Below are positions 12,170 through 25,355 of a stretch of 64,000 bases of DNA, in pieces. Every line of letters starts with the position of its first letter. The stretch's first letter is position 1. Made by a program: the position numbers and the translations under genes. The DNA comes from Siphonodentalium dalli (lineage: Eukaryota > Mollusca > Scaphopoda > Gadilida > Siphonodentaliidae). The notes under the pieces were generated by a model that did not search any database, had not been told where the DNA came from, and saw only the letters and a list, made by a program, of their open reading frames with translations. The stretch is taken from NCBI GenBank assembly GCA_032622095.1, contig CP136061.1, forward strand, positions 212,936,373 to 213,000,372, in the 5' to 3' direction.

Positions 12170-12665
12170 TTTAAAGATACGGTTGGCCTTGGCGGTGGGT
12201 ATCCTGTGAAAATATATCCACCCGTCAAAAACCGCCACAAACAGAAAGAACATCAACATGTAGATAGACTTTGTCCGTATACAAATAAGAAATATCGCAT
12301 AAACAGTATGTTATGGTCATATGTTTGACCATTGTTATGTAAACAAAAGCGTAAATAGTAACTTTTCTTGTGCTTGTTTATATTATGATGGTAAACATAA
12401 AGAGCGTTCTTTGTGGGTGAATACCTGATATGGAACTAATAAAGGGCGTTTATGCCATTTGTGTGTGATTAGCCAGTAGCATTGTGCTGTCTTCTGTAAC
12501 ACAATCAGGCTCTTGCTTAGGTAAAATATAGTAGGTCTTTATGATAACATGCTGTTTACGCGATGGTCATGGTATATATGAACGGAACTGTATGCGTGTT
12601 ACTGTTTTTCTGTTTACGGTGTTTGGAACAAATATGAATATTTTCGACAATTAAGGCCGCACGTG
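12170..12665 (-). repeat. Interspersed repeat, copy B (inverted relative to copy A)
   Basis: The reverse complement of this stretch aligns with 10,076-10,620. Copy B splits the LINE coding sequence, so it arrived after the LINE inserted or was joined to it by rearrangement. Together with copy A it could form a foldback with a loop of about 1.5 kb. Confidence 0.75.
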
Positions 12666-12713
12666 CCTTTAAAGGTAGAAGATTGATCAGCATCGGTGAT
12701 TACTTTGGGAAGC

Positions 12714-14207
12714 TTATTCCATTCTAACACCATCGCTGGAAAAAAAAGACTGTTTGAAGTGTTCAGTATTGCAATAGTATGAGTAAAATTTACCGGGGCG
12801 TCTCCAGTTATAATCTACAACCTCGTGTGATCTGGGGGGAAGTGTATTGGCTAGATAAGAGGGGGCTAGATTATTGATTATTTTATAGAGTGCCTGCAGT
12901 TTATGTAGTTGACGTCGTTTATTGAGTGATGGCCATCCGACCTCCTGTAATACCGTGTTGTCCGAAGCAGAACGGATGATACCACTGACTATCCGTCCAG
13001 CGTCGACATGAAGCCAGTCAAGCTTCTCTAACATATAATTTGAGGCCTTGTCCCAGACGGCGTCTGAATAATCAAATAAGGGTAAAATATATGTTTTGTA
13101 AATAATTTCAATGGTTTTCCGGTTGAGTTGATATTTAATCCGTCGGAGTTGAGACACACGTGAGGCAATTCTTTTGACAGATCCTTCAATGTGTGCGTTC
13201 CATTTGAGATTTGATTGGAGTTCCAGACCTAAGTGTATATGCTTGTCCACGAAGTTGATTGAATTTCCTACGAAATTGAGGTTTGGTTTCACTGTTGAGG
13301 GCGCAACTAATGAAAAGGACATGCCAACTGTTTTAGTTGGGTTGAAACTGACCAACCAGTTTAGGGACCACGCTGTAATTTTGTCTAAATCGCTGTTCAT
13401 AGTATGTTCAAGTATATTAAGATAAAAGTGACTGTTCGTGAGGCAAGTATCGTCGGCATACATTCTCGTTATTGATTCAATACCGTCGGCTAAATCATTT
13501 ATATAGACTAAGAACAAAAATGGCCCCAGGATAGACCCTTGTGGAACTCCCGCTGGGATGACCTCGTATTTTGAAAATGTGTCATTGATTAGGACCCTCT
13601 GCGTCCGATTTTCTAGGTAGTTTTCTATCCAATTTAAAATATTTCCTTCTAATCCATAAGCATTTAATTTGTGTATCAGTCCCCTGTGCCAAACCCTCTC
13701 AAAGGCTTTGGAAATATCACAGAATATAGAACATGTAAGTAGTCCTTTGTCAAGGGATTGGCACAGGTTGTGATATAGGTCTAATAGTTGGTATGTTGTA
13801 CTATGACCTGTGAGAAATCCTGACTGATGGAAGTACAAAAGTTCATTTTCAATGAAAAATTTACTAATCTGTTTCAAAACCACTTTCTCAAAAACTTTAG
13901 CCACACATGGTAGAAGGGAAATTGGTCGGTAATTTTTGGCTTCCGCTGGATCATCTTTTTTGAAAATCGGGATCACGTTTGCTGCTTTCCAGGACTCTGG
14001 GAATTTATCTGAGTTGATAGATTTCCTGAATAGAAGGACGAGTGGGTGAGCTATTGATTTTGCTGTTTCCCTGAGCATTATAACACTTATTTCATCATGG
14101 CCATGGGCTTTGTTAAGTTTAAAAGATTTGATGGCTGATTCGACCTCTGATTCTGTGAAAACCAAATATGGCATGGTGTTTGCGGTGCGCTTCGGAAAAT
14201 GAGGCAA
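12714..14207 (-). pseudogene. LINE reverse transcriptase, nearly intact frame
   Basis: A 497-codon frame reads target-primed reverse transcriptase domains in order: the N-terminal block KLNKAHGHDEIS, the fingers IFKKDDPAEAKNYRPISLL, catalytic block CDISKAFERVWH, GVPQGSILGPFLF, and catalytic YADDT, followed by a thumb containing LGLELQSNLKWNAHI. The frame ends in a frameshift near 12,714, after which sequence reading NKLP continues in another frame before repeat copy B begins. The first 100 or so residues of RT are present but the endonuclease domain is not. The catalytic Asp residues are all kept, so this copy is fairly young, yet it cannot be autonomous. The Jockey/CR1 clade assignment is by eye. 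Confidence 0.9.
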
Positions 14208-14469
14208 GTTATGATTGGTATCATTAATGGTAGAAGGGTATCATTAATGGTAGAATACTGGTGGCACTGGCGTGGTACACTTGCTCGTTAAGATATGTGT
14301 GTTTTAGACCGCGTAAAATATATTTCCAGGAACACGTGGGTTATTTCCACACTAAGTATCCTGCTTGCTGCATCTAGTATTGCTACAATTGTTTTGTCGA
14401 TAATCATAAGTACCTCTGTTTCTACAGCGGACCTGATATCATCAGACGGTAAGTGTATGGGATTATAAA

Positions 14470-14823
14470 GGTCCTTCCACACGATGCGGTGCCGTGCGTT
14501 TAGTCTGCGGTTGTTCGGTAACTTCCGCCGTTTTCAATGATGTATATACAAGACACTGGAGGCACAACAGTTTTCGGTCCACGCAGGTCAGTTTTGAACT
14601 GAGAGTGTGCATCGTAGTTCATCATCCAGTCATTTAATTAAACAAAGATACGCGAATAACAATAAAACATGAGTTCAACGGAAATATAAGAGTAACAGCA
14701 GAAAACGCCGTCGCCACAGCAAACGCCGTCGCCGCAGAAAACGCAGTTGGCGCAGAAAACACGCGGCATGCATGCTATGCGTATCGCTCAATACGTGCGG
14801 CAAACTCCACGTGGAAGGGCATT
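14470..14823. mobile_element. Possible TIR-bounded MITE
   Basis: The left end CCTTCCACACGATGCGGTGC and the right end GCGGCAAACTCCACGTGGAA, followed by GGG, are imperfect inverted copies. Inside, GCCGTCGCCGCAGAAAACGC-type units repeat three to four times (about 14,700-14,762). It is non-coding. The TIR match is imperfect, so the call is tentative. Confidence 0.35.
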
Positions 14824-15285
14824 AAAGCGCTATGCTGCTCTCATTATATGCTGTCCCTAGTATACGCGCCTGCTTTACGTCTCAAGTGTACTACCATGAC
14901 GCAAATCAGACGCATATATAAATGCGCAGCATGGGGAACATACAATGTAGCAGGTCAGTGGTCAACGGATCGCGTTATAAGCCCATGTTGTAAGTCTGAA
15001 GTGATCGACACGAATACCAAGTGGTCTGCCCGCCATGCATGCACGAGGGTGACTACCCCTCCCCTGGAATCCGACATCCGGCTTATAAATGACACCGGCA
15101 TCCTGAATACTACATAACAGAGAGATGGCATCCGAAATACTCTTTTCGCTAAATTTATTGAAAATAGAGTAATGAAGCAGAAGTTGACATTGTGCATTAG
15201 AATTAGTCTTCATATTGGCTAGTAATTATTTAAATTAACAAGTTAAGAAATTGAGGAACAAGGTACAATATGATATAAAAAAAAA
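14824..15285. other. No gene recognised
   Basis: Open frames on both strands at 14,848-15,213 carry no motif I recognise. The sequence is GC-richer than its surroundings between 14,990 and 15,110 and may be a fragment of a repeat. Confidence 0.3.
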
Positions 15286-18139
15286 CAACTATTTAATCGA
15301 CTTTTTCATCGATACGACTTTTGCACGCTATAATGTACTTTCAGTGCGACCCATCCCATTCAACGGGTATAATATTAATTTTCGCTTAGTTCATGAAAAT
15401 AAGTCCAATATCAACCTATGTGAATAAAAATAATAATTTTAACCTATTGGCAAGAGGTTGGGTTTTTAGTTGGAACAAGTGCAGCCTGTTCTCCCAAAAA
15501 CCCGCACATTATCAGCTTATGATATAATTGGTCTTAATTAGATAATCTGCTTAGTATCGCCTCGTTTGAGTCAATAATAAACTGAAAATGTGACCGTTTT
15601 AGTCACATTATCGACTCATGGCTGCATCACAGGTTCCTTATGTGTGGACAATGAGACAAATAAACCAACTCACGACTTATCAGGTGTACGTTGTTTAAAA
15701 TGCGCTTTCACTGTCGCCCGCGCCATAAAATGGAATAACGGATGAGTTTATTATCTGCTTATTTCAGAATAAAATAATCCAATATGAATCTATTTGCACA
15801 TTATATGTTGGTTATGTGCGTATTTGCACGAGGATATATTGCAGAGTTTTGTAATTTTTGATGGACTGGTGACCGCACAAGTATAATACACAAGGATAGT
15901 ACCGTTGTTACTGTGGTTATGCCAATAGAGGATGGGCATATATGACTATAGTTTGGTAATTTTTTATGAACTAGTGGCGGCACCAGAAGAATCCACAAGG
16001 AGAGCATCGCGGCTGCTGTGATTTTTTCAAAAAGTGCATTTTTAGTACTATTTTGACCCCCACGAACAACTTACGCCCAATGTTTTAAACAGCTGGAAAG
16101 GTATACCTGACATTGTTTATAATTTTCAACATATCCACGTGCAAATAGGTTCATATTGGACTTAAATATTCACATAGGTTTATATTGGACTTATTCCGTT
16201 GGATAGCAAGGGCCACAGTGAAAACGCAAAATAGGGAACGTACATCTGGTAAGTCGTGAGTTGGCTTAGTCGAGTTATTTTAAAGCGTGTTGCCGTGAAC
16301 ATAAGCGCACTGCTGGCTTATTTCATATCTAAATAATGACACATAGGGCTGGTTTAATAACCAGAGTAATTAGGCCATATAGAGCGTATTTGAGATTCAA
16401 ATAATGCCAATATCAGCTTATTTCACCCAATTAAAAATAAGCCCGTATTGTGCTTATATTCTCGAAATTTTACTTCCTGTTCTCGGGAAAATAAGCACAA
16501 TACGGGCTTATTTTGAAATATTTTAGGACCATATAGAGCGTATTTGAGAACAAATACGATATGTGCATAAACGCCGCGTTCAAAATAAGAACGGTATGTG
16601 CTTATTTCAATGTGAAAATAAGCCCATATTGACACTATTTAATCTACTTGTTTTCATCGACTCGAAAATGTGACTAAAACTATCTCATTTTCAGTTTATT
16701 ATCGACTCAAAGGGAAAACTAATTATGTTATAAGCAGATAATGTGCGTTTACGGGAGAACAGGCTGCACTTGTTCCGTCTAAAAATCCAATCCTCGTGCC
16801 AATAGGTTCAAATTGGGCATATCTATTCAAATAGGTTGATATTGAACTTATTTTTTTATGAAATAATCCTATATTAAGCATATACCCGTTGAATGGGACA
16901 AGTCGCACTGAAAATACATTATAGAAGAGCGTGCAAAAGTCGTATCGATGAAAAAGTAGATTAAATAGTGTCAATATGGGCTTATTTTAACATTGAAATA
17001 AGCACATACCGTTCTTATGTACTCAAAATGAGGCGATTCTAAGCAGATTATCTAATTAAGACCAATTATATTATAAGCTGATAATGTGCGGGTTTTTGGG
17101 AGAACAGGCTGCACTTGTTCCAACTAAAAATCCAACCTCGTGCCAATAGGTTCAAATTATTATTTTTATTCACATAGGTTGATATTGGACTTATATTTAT
17201 GAAATAAGCCAAAATTAATCTTATACCCGTTGAATGGGATGGGTCGCACTGAAAGTACATTATATGAAGAGCGTGAAAAAGTCGTATCGATGAAAAAGTA
17301 GATTAAATAGTGCCAACATGGGCTTACTTCGTATTGAAATAAGCATACCATGCTTATTTTGAACGGCGCGATTGATGCCCGTATATATACAGGATATAGA
17401 GCATATTTTCCACAAATATATATGCTCTATATGTACCTAAACGCAACATTAAAAATAAACCCGTATGTGCTTCTTTTCACGGGAGAAGGCTGTTCTTGCG
17501 AAAATGAGCACAAAACGGCCTTATTTTATAATTGCGCGAAATAAGCTCATATTTGCATTATTTGAAAACTGAAATACGCTCTATTATATGGGCCTAATTA
17601 CTCTGATTATTTAAACAGCCGCATATGGGACTATTTCAATATAAAATAAGTCCGTAGTGTGCTTATTTTCACGAGAACACGTTGGAAACTAACACGAATA
17701 AGCCAACTCACGACTTACTAGGTGTAAATTCGTGTTATTGTGTGTTCAGTGTGCCCCGTGCCATTCAACGGTATAATTTGAGAATCAAATAAGTTCAAAA
17801 TAAATCTATGTGATTCATTCGGTCCAATATGAACCCATTTTTACGAAAATATGCTGAAATTACAAACAATATTATGTGTGCCCGCCCAGCTGTTGAAAAC
17901 ATTGGTCGTAAGTCGTTCGTTTGGTCAAAATGCATTTTTCGTTGCAAAATCGCACTTTTACGTGAAACCATAGCAGCCACGAAGCTCTCCTTGTGGATTG
18001 TTCTTGTGTCGCCACTAGTTCATCGAAAAATCCCAAACTAGGTCATATATCCCTAAATAGCTGTTCAAACATTTATCATAATTCAGTTGCTAAATCGCCT
18101 ATGTAGACATATAACCACAGCGACCACGGGGTTATCCTT
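15286..18139. repeat. Nested inverted and direct copies of an ATAAGCC/GGCTTAT repeat family
   Basis: A ~260-bp segment at 15,290-15,550 (with ATCGATACGACTTTTGCACG, CATTCAACGGGTATAA, GTGCAGCCTGTTCTCCC) recurs inverted at 17,035-17,310 and again, also inverted, at about 16,680-16,975. Shorter modules (GCTTATTTTC...GAACAGGCTG, CATAGGTT.ATATTGGACTTA) recur throughout and also at 54,350-54,570 and 55,560-55,680. Another inverted pair joins 15,960-16,020 with 17,975-18,030 (GAACTAGTGGCG.CAC). No coding sequence is credible here. Confidence 0.75.
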
Positions 18140-18199
18140 GTGGATTCTTGTTATGCCACTGTTTCATCTACAAACTGGGACCCCGTGTGGGCCCGGGGT

Positions 18200-19790
18200 A
18201 TTGATCCAAATCCAAGACGGCGGCCAAAATGGCCACCAGAAATAGAAAAATCGCCAAAAATCGCTGATTTTAACATCAGTGAGCGTAATTGTCACGACAA
18301 CTCCACACCTGTTAACTATTGTGAGTTGGGAACACTTAGGCGAAGTACTCTCATTATACCATATCCAAATAAAAGTTCCCCAGATCTAAAATGGCGCCCA
18401 CAATGGCGGAAAGATTTTGAAAAATCACCGAAATTCCCTCATATTCACATCATTTGGCATTATTTTCGAGACAACTGCACACATGCGGACAGTCGATTTG
18501 GAAATACTGAGGTGAAGTAATTACCTTGCATCTCATACAATAAATTGTTTTCCAAATCGAAGATGGCGGCCAAAATGGAGACCGAAATTTCTAATCAAGC
18601 TCACATTCCTTTACTTTCTTACGATGGGCGTTATTGTTACGCGAATTCTGCCCACAATTACATGTTCATATGGAACATTGATACGAAGTATTCATTTGAG
18701 TTTGGCAAACTCTCACAGTCAAGATGGTGGCCAAACTGGCGGCCAGAAATTGAAAAGAAGTCGATATTATCACATACTAATTTCAACTTTTTGTCATTAT
18801 ATCGATTAGTATGGACGACACTGTACATACTATAGGCCATTTATTAGTTTCAACATAAGTCGTAGTCTTCTTGAAAGATGAAAACCGACAATTAATCATC
18901 ACGATGTGGCATTTTGAAATCCATTGTCCACCATAAGCGCCCATAATGGCCGTTTAGGTGCGCCAAATAGCCATAGTATGTCCTCCAAAAATCAAAACAG
19001 TACCTGAGCTTATTCTGATTTGCCACATTCAGCATTATCTGCATGGACCAGTTTCCGTCTCTTCGTCAGATTAATCTATCTCTCTCACACCATCACAGTA
19101 TTCTACACTTCTTTTTAGAAAGGTCCCACTAATCGGAATATTTCAAACAATACATATGCCGGTGTCCAGCTCACGTGTTTGTCTCGAAAGCAGGGAATTC
19201 TTATTCTTAATCTTGGCGATCTTCATTCGTGGTATAGCTTATGGTATAATTCAGATGCTACATATGGGATCTGAGCGTTATTTTGTGCGATAAACTAGAA
19301 ATGAATGTGGTCGATGCGTATACTAGCTTTCAGAAGGACCTCGCTATCTGCGTATTTTCATCTTTGGTGACCTAATGGGGATAACAACATATACACCTGG
19401 CGATCTTACCAAACAGACACTTCACAATATATGGTTCATCAATTCACATACTCATCTAATGCACTGACGTACCCGGACAACTTATGTATATGGCTTCGAA
19501 TGTTGAAAGCCAGACATTTGACGGATGCCTTTCTGCTAAGGCGTAGAAGACCATAATGCATAACACACCCACACGTCTTGACCATGAACAAAAGAAAAAT
19601 CTTCTTGCGTACAGCAATTTTATTGTCTCACCGAACAAATTCAGGCAGATAATAACAATACGCACGGTGCTAGTTTGTGGGCATGTGATGATAGTGGAAA
19701 TGAAATTGGACCATGACTGCACCGCCCTTCTTTGGGTATGTTTTAGATTCAGACATGATCTCATGTGTGGCTTTGCTTTCCTTGTATGCT
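18200..19790 (+). repeat. Left arm of a ~3.3-kb foldback
   Basis: The arm contains AAGATGGCGGCCAAAATGG-type modules at about 18,210, 18,390, 18,560 and 18,720. Arm segments match the reverse complement of 20,030-21,505: for example 18,700-18,830 pairs with 20,920-21,060, and 19,500-19,700 pairs with 20,130-20,340. The fold centre is near 19,900. Weak similarity between translations of the two arms is a consequence of this, not evidence of a gene. Confidence 0.75.
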
Positions 19791-20029
19791 AAGATTGTTC
19801 CCACCCGTTTGGAAGCCGTTCAGTCAACTGGACCAGGCGTGTACCACTGGCTACTACTATATAAGCCCCACCCAGACTGGGGTGTAGTCTTAAAGACGAT
19901 GCCTTTCATAGTTGGTTGATATGTCATACACACACTGGGTGGTGGTCGGTATGGTTCAAGAAAGTACAAATGCCATCAACACAAGGGTGAAATGTTCAAC
20001 GCGACGAACATCCAGAGGAATGTTGCGTT

Positions 20030-21505
20030 GATGAAATCTTGCATTCAGTTCAACATACGTTGGGTACACCAAGTGATTTCTTGGCAACATCACCATTCCG
20101 ACCATTTTACCATGGCCAATTTATTTCATTCCCACTATCATGGCGTATGTCCACAAACTAACACCGCGAGTATTGTTCTTCTCTGCTGGGAGCTATTCGA
20201 CGAGACGACTGTGGGGCATCACACAGTTTCCTTAGGATCATGGTCAAGAAGTGTGGGTAGTCGGTACGTTATGGTCTTCTCCTTAGCAGATATACATCTG
20301 TCCAAGAGAATGAGACAGCTAGCAACATTCGAAACAATGCCGAAGTTGTCCACATATGCCAATGCGTTCGCTAAGTTTGTGAGTTGACGAACCATCTATT
20401 GAGAAGTGACTAGCTAATTGGTTCGCCAGGTGTACATGTCGTTATCCCCATGGGGTATGAGACATATACATAGAGATGACATTATGCAAGCTTGTATACT
20501 CATCGACCATATGCCTTTCTAGTTCAAGATGACGCACAAATCCCATATTTAGCATATTTAAAGAAGAATGAATTGTTTGAAACGTTATGATTAGAGGGAC
20601 CCTTCTCCCAGGAGGTGTTGAATACTTTGTCGGTGTGAGCGACCCAGATTTACCAGACGAAGAAATGGAAGCTGGTCCAGATAATTATGGACGTGATGTG
20701 GCAAATCAGAATCTGTTATCAGCTAATTGTTCTAATATTACTATTCGGTGCACCTACGGTTACGGCAATTATCGGTGCTAAGTGGAGAATGGATTTCGAA
20801 ATGCCACATCGCGATATTAATGGTGGGTTTTTGACTTTCCAGAAGGATACGAGCCATTTTATGCATTTTGATACGTATTAAGTTAAACTAATATATTGTT
20901 TATGTACAGTACATATTGATACTATGACAAAAAGTTGAAATTAGTATGTGAAAATATCGATTTCTTTTCAATTTATGGCCGCCAATTTAGCCGCCATCTT
21001 GACTGTGAGTATCAATTGCCAAACTCAAATGAATACTTCATATCAATATTCCATTTCAACATGTAATGGAGGGTAGAAATCGCGAAACATTAACGCCCAT
21101 CGTAAGAAAGTATAGAAAATTAAGGAATGTAGGCGTGTTTTAAAATTTCGGTGGCCATTTTGGTCGCCATGTTCGATTTGGAAAAAAGTTTCTTGTACCT
21201 CAGTATTTCCAACTCAACTGTAAGCATGGGTGGAGTTGTCTCGACAATAGTATCCAATGATGTGAATATGAGGGCAATTTATTACTGACAAGTGATATAC
21301 AAAACGTACCAATGATCGGACCCCTCAGTTCATTAACAGGAGGTTGTGACGATCAGTTTTAACACGGTTTTACTGTTTTGCCAGCATTTCGGTGCCATTG
21401 TGGCGCCATTTTGGAAACTTTTATTTGGATTCTTCGTCTAAGTGTTCCCAATTTACAATAATAAGCAGGTGGCCATTTTGGTCGCCATCTTGGATTTGGG
21501 TGAAT
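20030..21505 (-). repeat. Right arm of the ~3.3-kb foldback
   Basis: Reverse-complement partner of 18,200-19,790, with small internal deletions in either arm. Its outer edge near 21,480-21,505 (GCCATCTTGGATTTGGGTGA) pairs with CCAAATCCAAGACGGCGGCC at about 18,205. Sequence beyond that edge (21,520-21,680) has no partner at 18 kb but does match, inverted, the copy at 63,400-63,560. Confidence 0.75.
21280..21387 (+). repeat. 108-bp repeat, copy 1
   Basis: Nearly identical to 25,356-25,463 (two mismatches seen by eye) although both flanks are unrelated. It begins TATTACTGACAAGTGATATA and ends TTTTGCCAGCAT. It has no open frame and no obvious terminal inverted repeat. This copy lies inside the right foldback arm. 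Confidence 0.85.
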
Positions 21506-24500
21506 ATTCCTCAACTCAGGTATAAGAGGAATCGTAGCTCGAGTATGTCCTGCACATATATGCATGGGTGTTGTTATGATAGCAATAACTTTCATTGATT
21601 CGAAACATTACATCGCGTTATTAGCGTCGATTCGGCTTTGACCTATTATATCGGCATTTGGGAAAACGTGATATCGGACAAAAATATCCCACAATTAATA
21701 ATATTATGATCCCATTGTGTTCGTCAATGATTCTTCTATACGATAAATGTATAAATTCACTCCAAGATGCCAATATATTCCCATAGAGACAAACAAAATG
21801 TGGTGAAATGTCAGAAAAATAGCACATTTTCACATTTCGGCGGCCATCTTGGCCGCCATATTAGATTATGGTGTCGGACTTTTTGCTAATTTGTAAGGTA
21901 TTATATATTGGCATAACGAATCGAGCAGAAAACAAGACCGCGTTTGATATAATCTTTACTATAACGGCGATCAAAAGACCTGGTGCATATACAAAAAAAT
22001 GGACGCCATGATGGACGCCATCTTGTCTGGAGTCTCTGTGGCCACGTTTTGTTCTTGTTAACAACAGAACAAAATTAGAGGAGACATTAAGAAAGAAAAT
22101 TAGTGGGGTGAAGTTGAGTCCTGGGGTGCAGAGGTCGACCAATATCTCCTCGACTACGTGTGTTTCTTTTCGCGGGAAAAAATTTCTCTGTTCGATCGCA
22201 ATTTGAGTTGCAACCTGTTCGATGTGAGAGAATTTAGCAAAATATTTCAGTTCCATCCTGTAGTAAGTGACAGTTCGTAAAGCCGAACTGCACATAGAAC
22301 AACATCGATCTGAATAATTATCTGTTGTGTCTGAAACTCAAGATAGAATTCATCTTTGTTTTTAAATGACAGGATATAACTGGCTTTATAAGTATGTTTT
22401 ATTTATAGGACATAATGGTTCTAAGAAATAGTGTTTTTATGCAGAACGGACAGAAAAGAATAGCTAATATCACCGCGAAAAAAAAAAACAGATACCGCTT
22501 AGGGGCCGCTACCGTTAGACGCGGAATTTGATGCCGATTCCAACGATACCCATGTGGACGTTTCCTACTAGCATGTCACTTAGGACAGAATGGAAACCAG
22601 GTCGCGTTGTGTAGACATATTGTGGTCAAAAATGCTGGAGAAGTTTCATTATTTATATATTTTTTCTTCTTCTGTATATAATATCCGTAAAATAATTCCA
22701 AAGGTAGGGGGATGTAATTCTTGAAATGGAGATCTGAGTCGGATAAGTTCAGTATGGTCTACTGTCTATAGTCTTTACTCGAAATATGCATTGGCTTTAA
22801 TCGAATTATTAAATCTATAATAGGAGAATTAGACTGGCTAATGGCTATCTAACAAAGGATAAAAATGTAAAAACAGTTAATCTTTAGATGTCTTGCATTG
22901 AATAACTGTACTTCAAGGCATATTTTGTCAATTGTGTTAACCGGACAGTACAATTGGAAAATATCAGTGTTAAAGACTGAGTTCTGTGGAAAAAATGGTT
23001 AACTTTCTATTTGTTTGAAGAATGTCACTATATTGAGACACTCCGTGCTCCTAGCTATTGCAGCATAAACAAACTTTTATTCAGAATACTAAGGTACATG
23101 TATCATATCATTCAAGAGGTTGGGTGGTTGAGGGATTGGGAAATGGAAATGCAAAGTGACCATCTGAGATCCAACTTCAAGTTGATAGCGGGTCAGTTTT
23201 ATTACATGCGTATTATAGATATCTTATCGATACAAGTGTGCTCAATTACATGGTAGCCTCAATTTCCCGGAAGTTGGATCTATAGGGTTTTCAATACTTG
23301 CTCCTCTCAAATGAAATAATATTGTTGACCATTGTTGCTTGAAGTAGCTTAATCAACGAGCCAACACAAAAGCTACACAGCTGGGCTGCATATATACCGC
23401 TATAATATAACCATGCATAATCATGATTGTCATATATAGTGTTCTCTAGTCTCACGTGATATAATTCCAATATCTTAATGTTCATAATATAAATTTGATA
23501 ACTATGGTGATTGGAAAAAAATTGCATCAGTATTTTTTCCGACCTCGAAACCATCCCCTCCATCCTCCATGTGTCTTAACTTTATCTGCAGACCCCCACC
23601 CCCCCCCCCCGTGCAAACTACTAAATAGATTAATATTTGTTGAAGGTGGATGCGGGGTGCCATGCACACAGCCCAGAGTGCAACAACCATCAACTGCTCC
23701 CGGTGATACAAGACATCCAGTCTCGTCAACTGCTTTTCCACCGGCCACCGCGACTATGCTTCCAAGAGGTATAACATCTACACCGCGTGCAACACTTTTC
23801 ATCCGCCAGTTATTGCGGTCTATGTCGCTTTGTTTCTCCATATTATGTTTCTTGCTGGTCAAGTAAGTCACACAATGCGTTAAAGCATTATTCACGGGTA
23901 TACGTCAAGTGCATTTAAGGCGCGTACACATCGAACTTCAAGAAAATGTCAACATTGTCCGATGTCGCTTGTTTGACCAATGAGAAATATAATATGGAAT
24001 GCGTGATTCTAGAGCCTTTTGACAGTGATGTGGCACTGCTCAAGGGTGAATGTTAAAACTACTAATATTGCATTAAAGGTACCCAATCCGATTCGATATC
24101 ATCAAATTCCAACAACAACACCAACAACAACATTTCTTCAAAAGACGCTTTAGTTAGCAGAATCGATTAATTCCCAACAAATAATGTTAACAACTGTCAA
24201 CTCTAGTATAAATTTTTCCGAAACGTATTATATAACATTTTGTTCAACGAAATTTGGTATCAAGAGTATGTCGGTCGACTCGTCGAATATTTGCCAGGCC
24301 GCCAAATATTCCAGGTATTGAAAAATAACAGATTTCAAAAATCGATATCTGGTAACTCTGAGCTTTGTTGGGTGGGTTCCTCGCTTCGAATCTAATATGT
24401 TTTACACCCGAAGCCAACGAAATAATAATTTAGGAGCGTTAATTCGGATTATGTATCTTTAATAATTTAACAATATATATATAATTAATATGCGGTACAC

Positions 24501-25355
24501 TTTGGAGAATTACTTTGCTACCTCAGTCGCTGAATATTCACACTTGAATGTCTTGTTTGTGAATGTCTCGCCTTTAGATCGTTGTTAACAAAATGACACT
24601 ATACTGATATAAGTGTTGCAAATTGAACGGTCAGTTGTCTCAAATAAACGCTTTGGAAAATATCACTGAAAAAGCTCCGGCAGCCCTAATAGTAATAACG
24701 ACTATAATAAGTCTGTTCAAGGATGAAATTCGTGTATTGGAGATATAAGGGCTGTGATTGGGATTTTCCAGGAGATAACCGTAGTCATAATCGAGCATAA
24801 AAACTGTAAGTTATCAGCTTTAGACCAATCAGAATAAGTGTTTCAGCGACAAATGTTCAGCTTAATTTACAATATAAAAATGTAGGTATTATCATATTTA
24901 GCAAAATTGGTATATAGAGATCAAGCTTTAAAGGGGTACTGTACGCCATTTTCAATAAATTCACGGTAATAACAATTAACGATCTAATATCGATAATATA
25001 TAGAAAAATAAATAATTTGAGTCGAAGTTGTCTTCTGTAAAAATTTATGGCTCGAGTCGTAAATGATATTACGAATTTCCTGTAATTTGATCTGGTATAT
25101 TTAGTGTATAACAATATTTAGCTCCAGCCAAATAACATAATCAAAGGTGCACGTCCGATTTGATACGAAATTAGTAAATACTAATGGTACTATGTGCCAA
25201 TCATAAAAATCAACAAGAACATCCATCAGTTTCACGCAAAAGATCATAATTTATAAGAATCTATTTGGGCGCTCTATATTGAAGATGAACATTGGAATTT
25301 GTACTCACCTGGCCAAAATTCGAAACCTAAAACGTGCCTCTTTTGAAAGCCAATG
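21506..25355. other. No recognised gene; scattered repeats
   Basis: 21,520-21,680 belongs to the repeat copied at 63.4 kb. 21,835-21,860 and 21,990-22,025 carry more GGCGGCCATCTTGG-type modules. 23,590-23,612 is a poly-C run. 24,340-24,440 is a member of the repeat family seen at 47,740-47,850 and 51,150-51,260 (ACACCCGAAGCCAACGAAAT, TTTAGGAGCGTTAATTCGGA). Frames open on both strands at 23,495-23,895 show no recognisable domain. Confidence 0.45.

Larger units (their letters stand above)
11301..14215 (-). mobile_element. 5'-truncated LINE (Jockey/CR1-type), interrupted
   Basis: On the minus strand the element holds a long reverse transcriptase frame (14207-12714), then a separate C-terminal piece (12125-11787), then a 3' UTR ending near 11,301 in AATAAAATATGTTTCAAGTC. 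No upstream endonuclease domain is present, so it is 5' truncated, as most LINE copies are. Between the coding pieces sits repeat copy B (12,170-12,665), which inserted into or recombined with the LINE. A 20-bp direct duplication containing TATCATTAATGGTAGAA marks the 5' edge at 14,216-14,255. Confidence 0.85.

Noticed and set aside
19456-20387. Two related frames (19,456-19,764 minus and 19,992-20,387 plus) as members of a gene family
   Set aside because: They lie symmetrically in the 18.2-21.5 kb foldback and share similarity only because the arms do.
23495-23895. Frames open on both strands, Pro-rich or Gly/Val-rich
   Set aside because: No domain recognised; the plus-strand reading crosses a poly-C run, and neither strand has convincing splice or promoter context.
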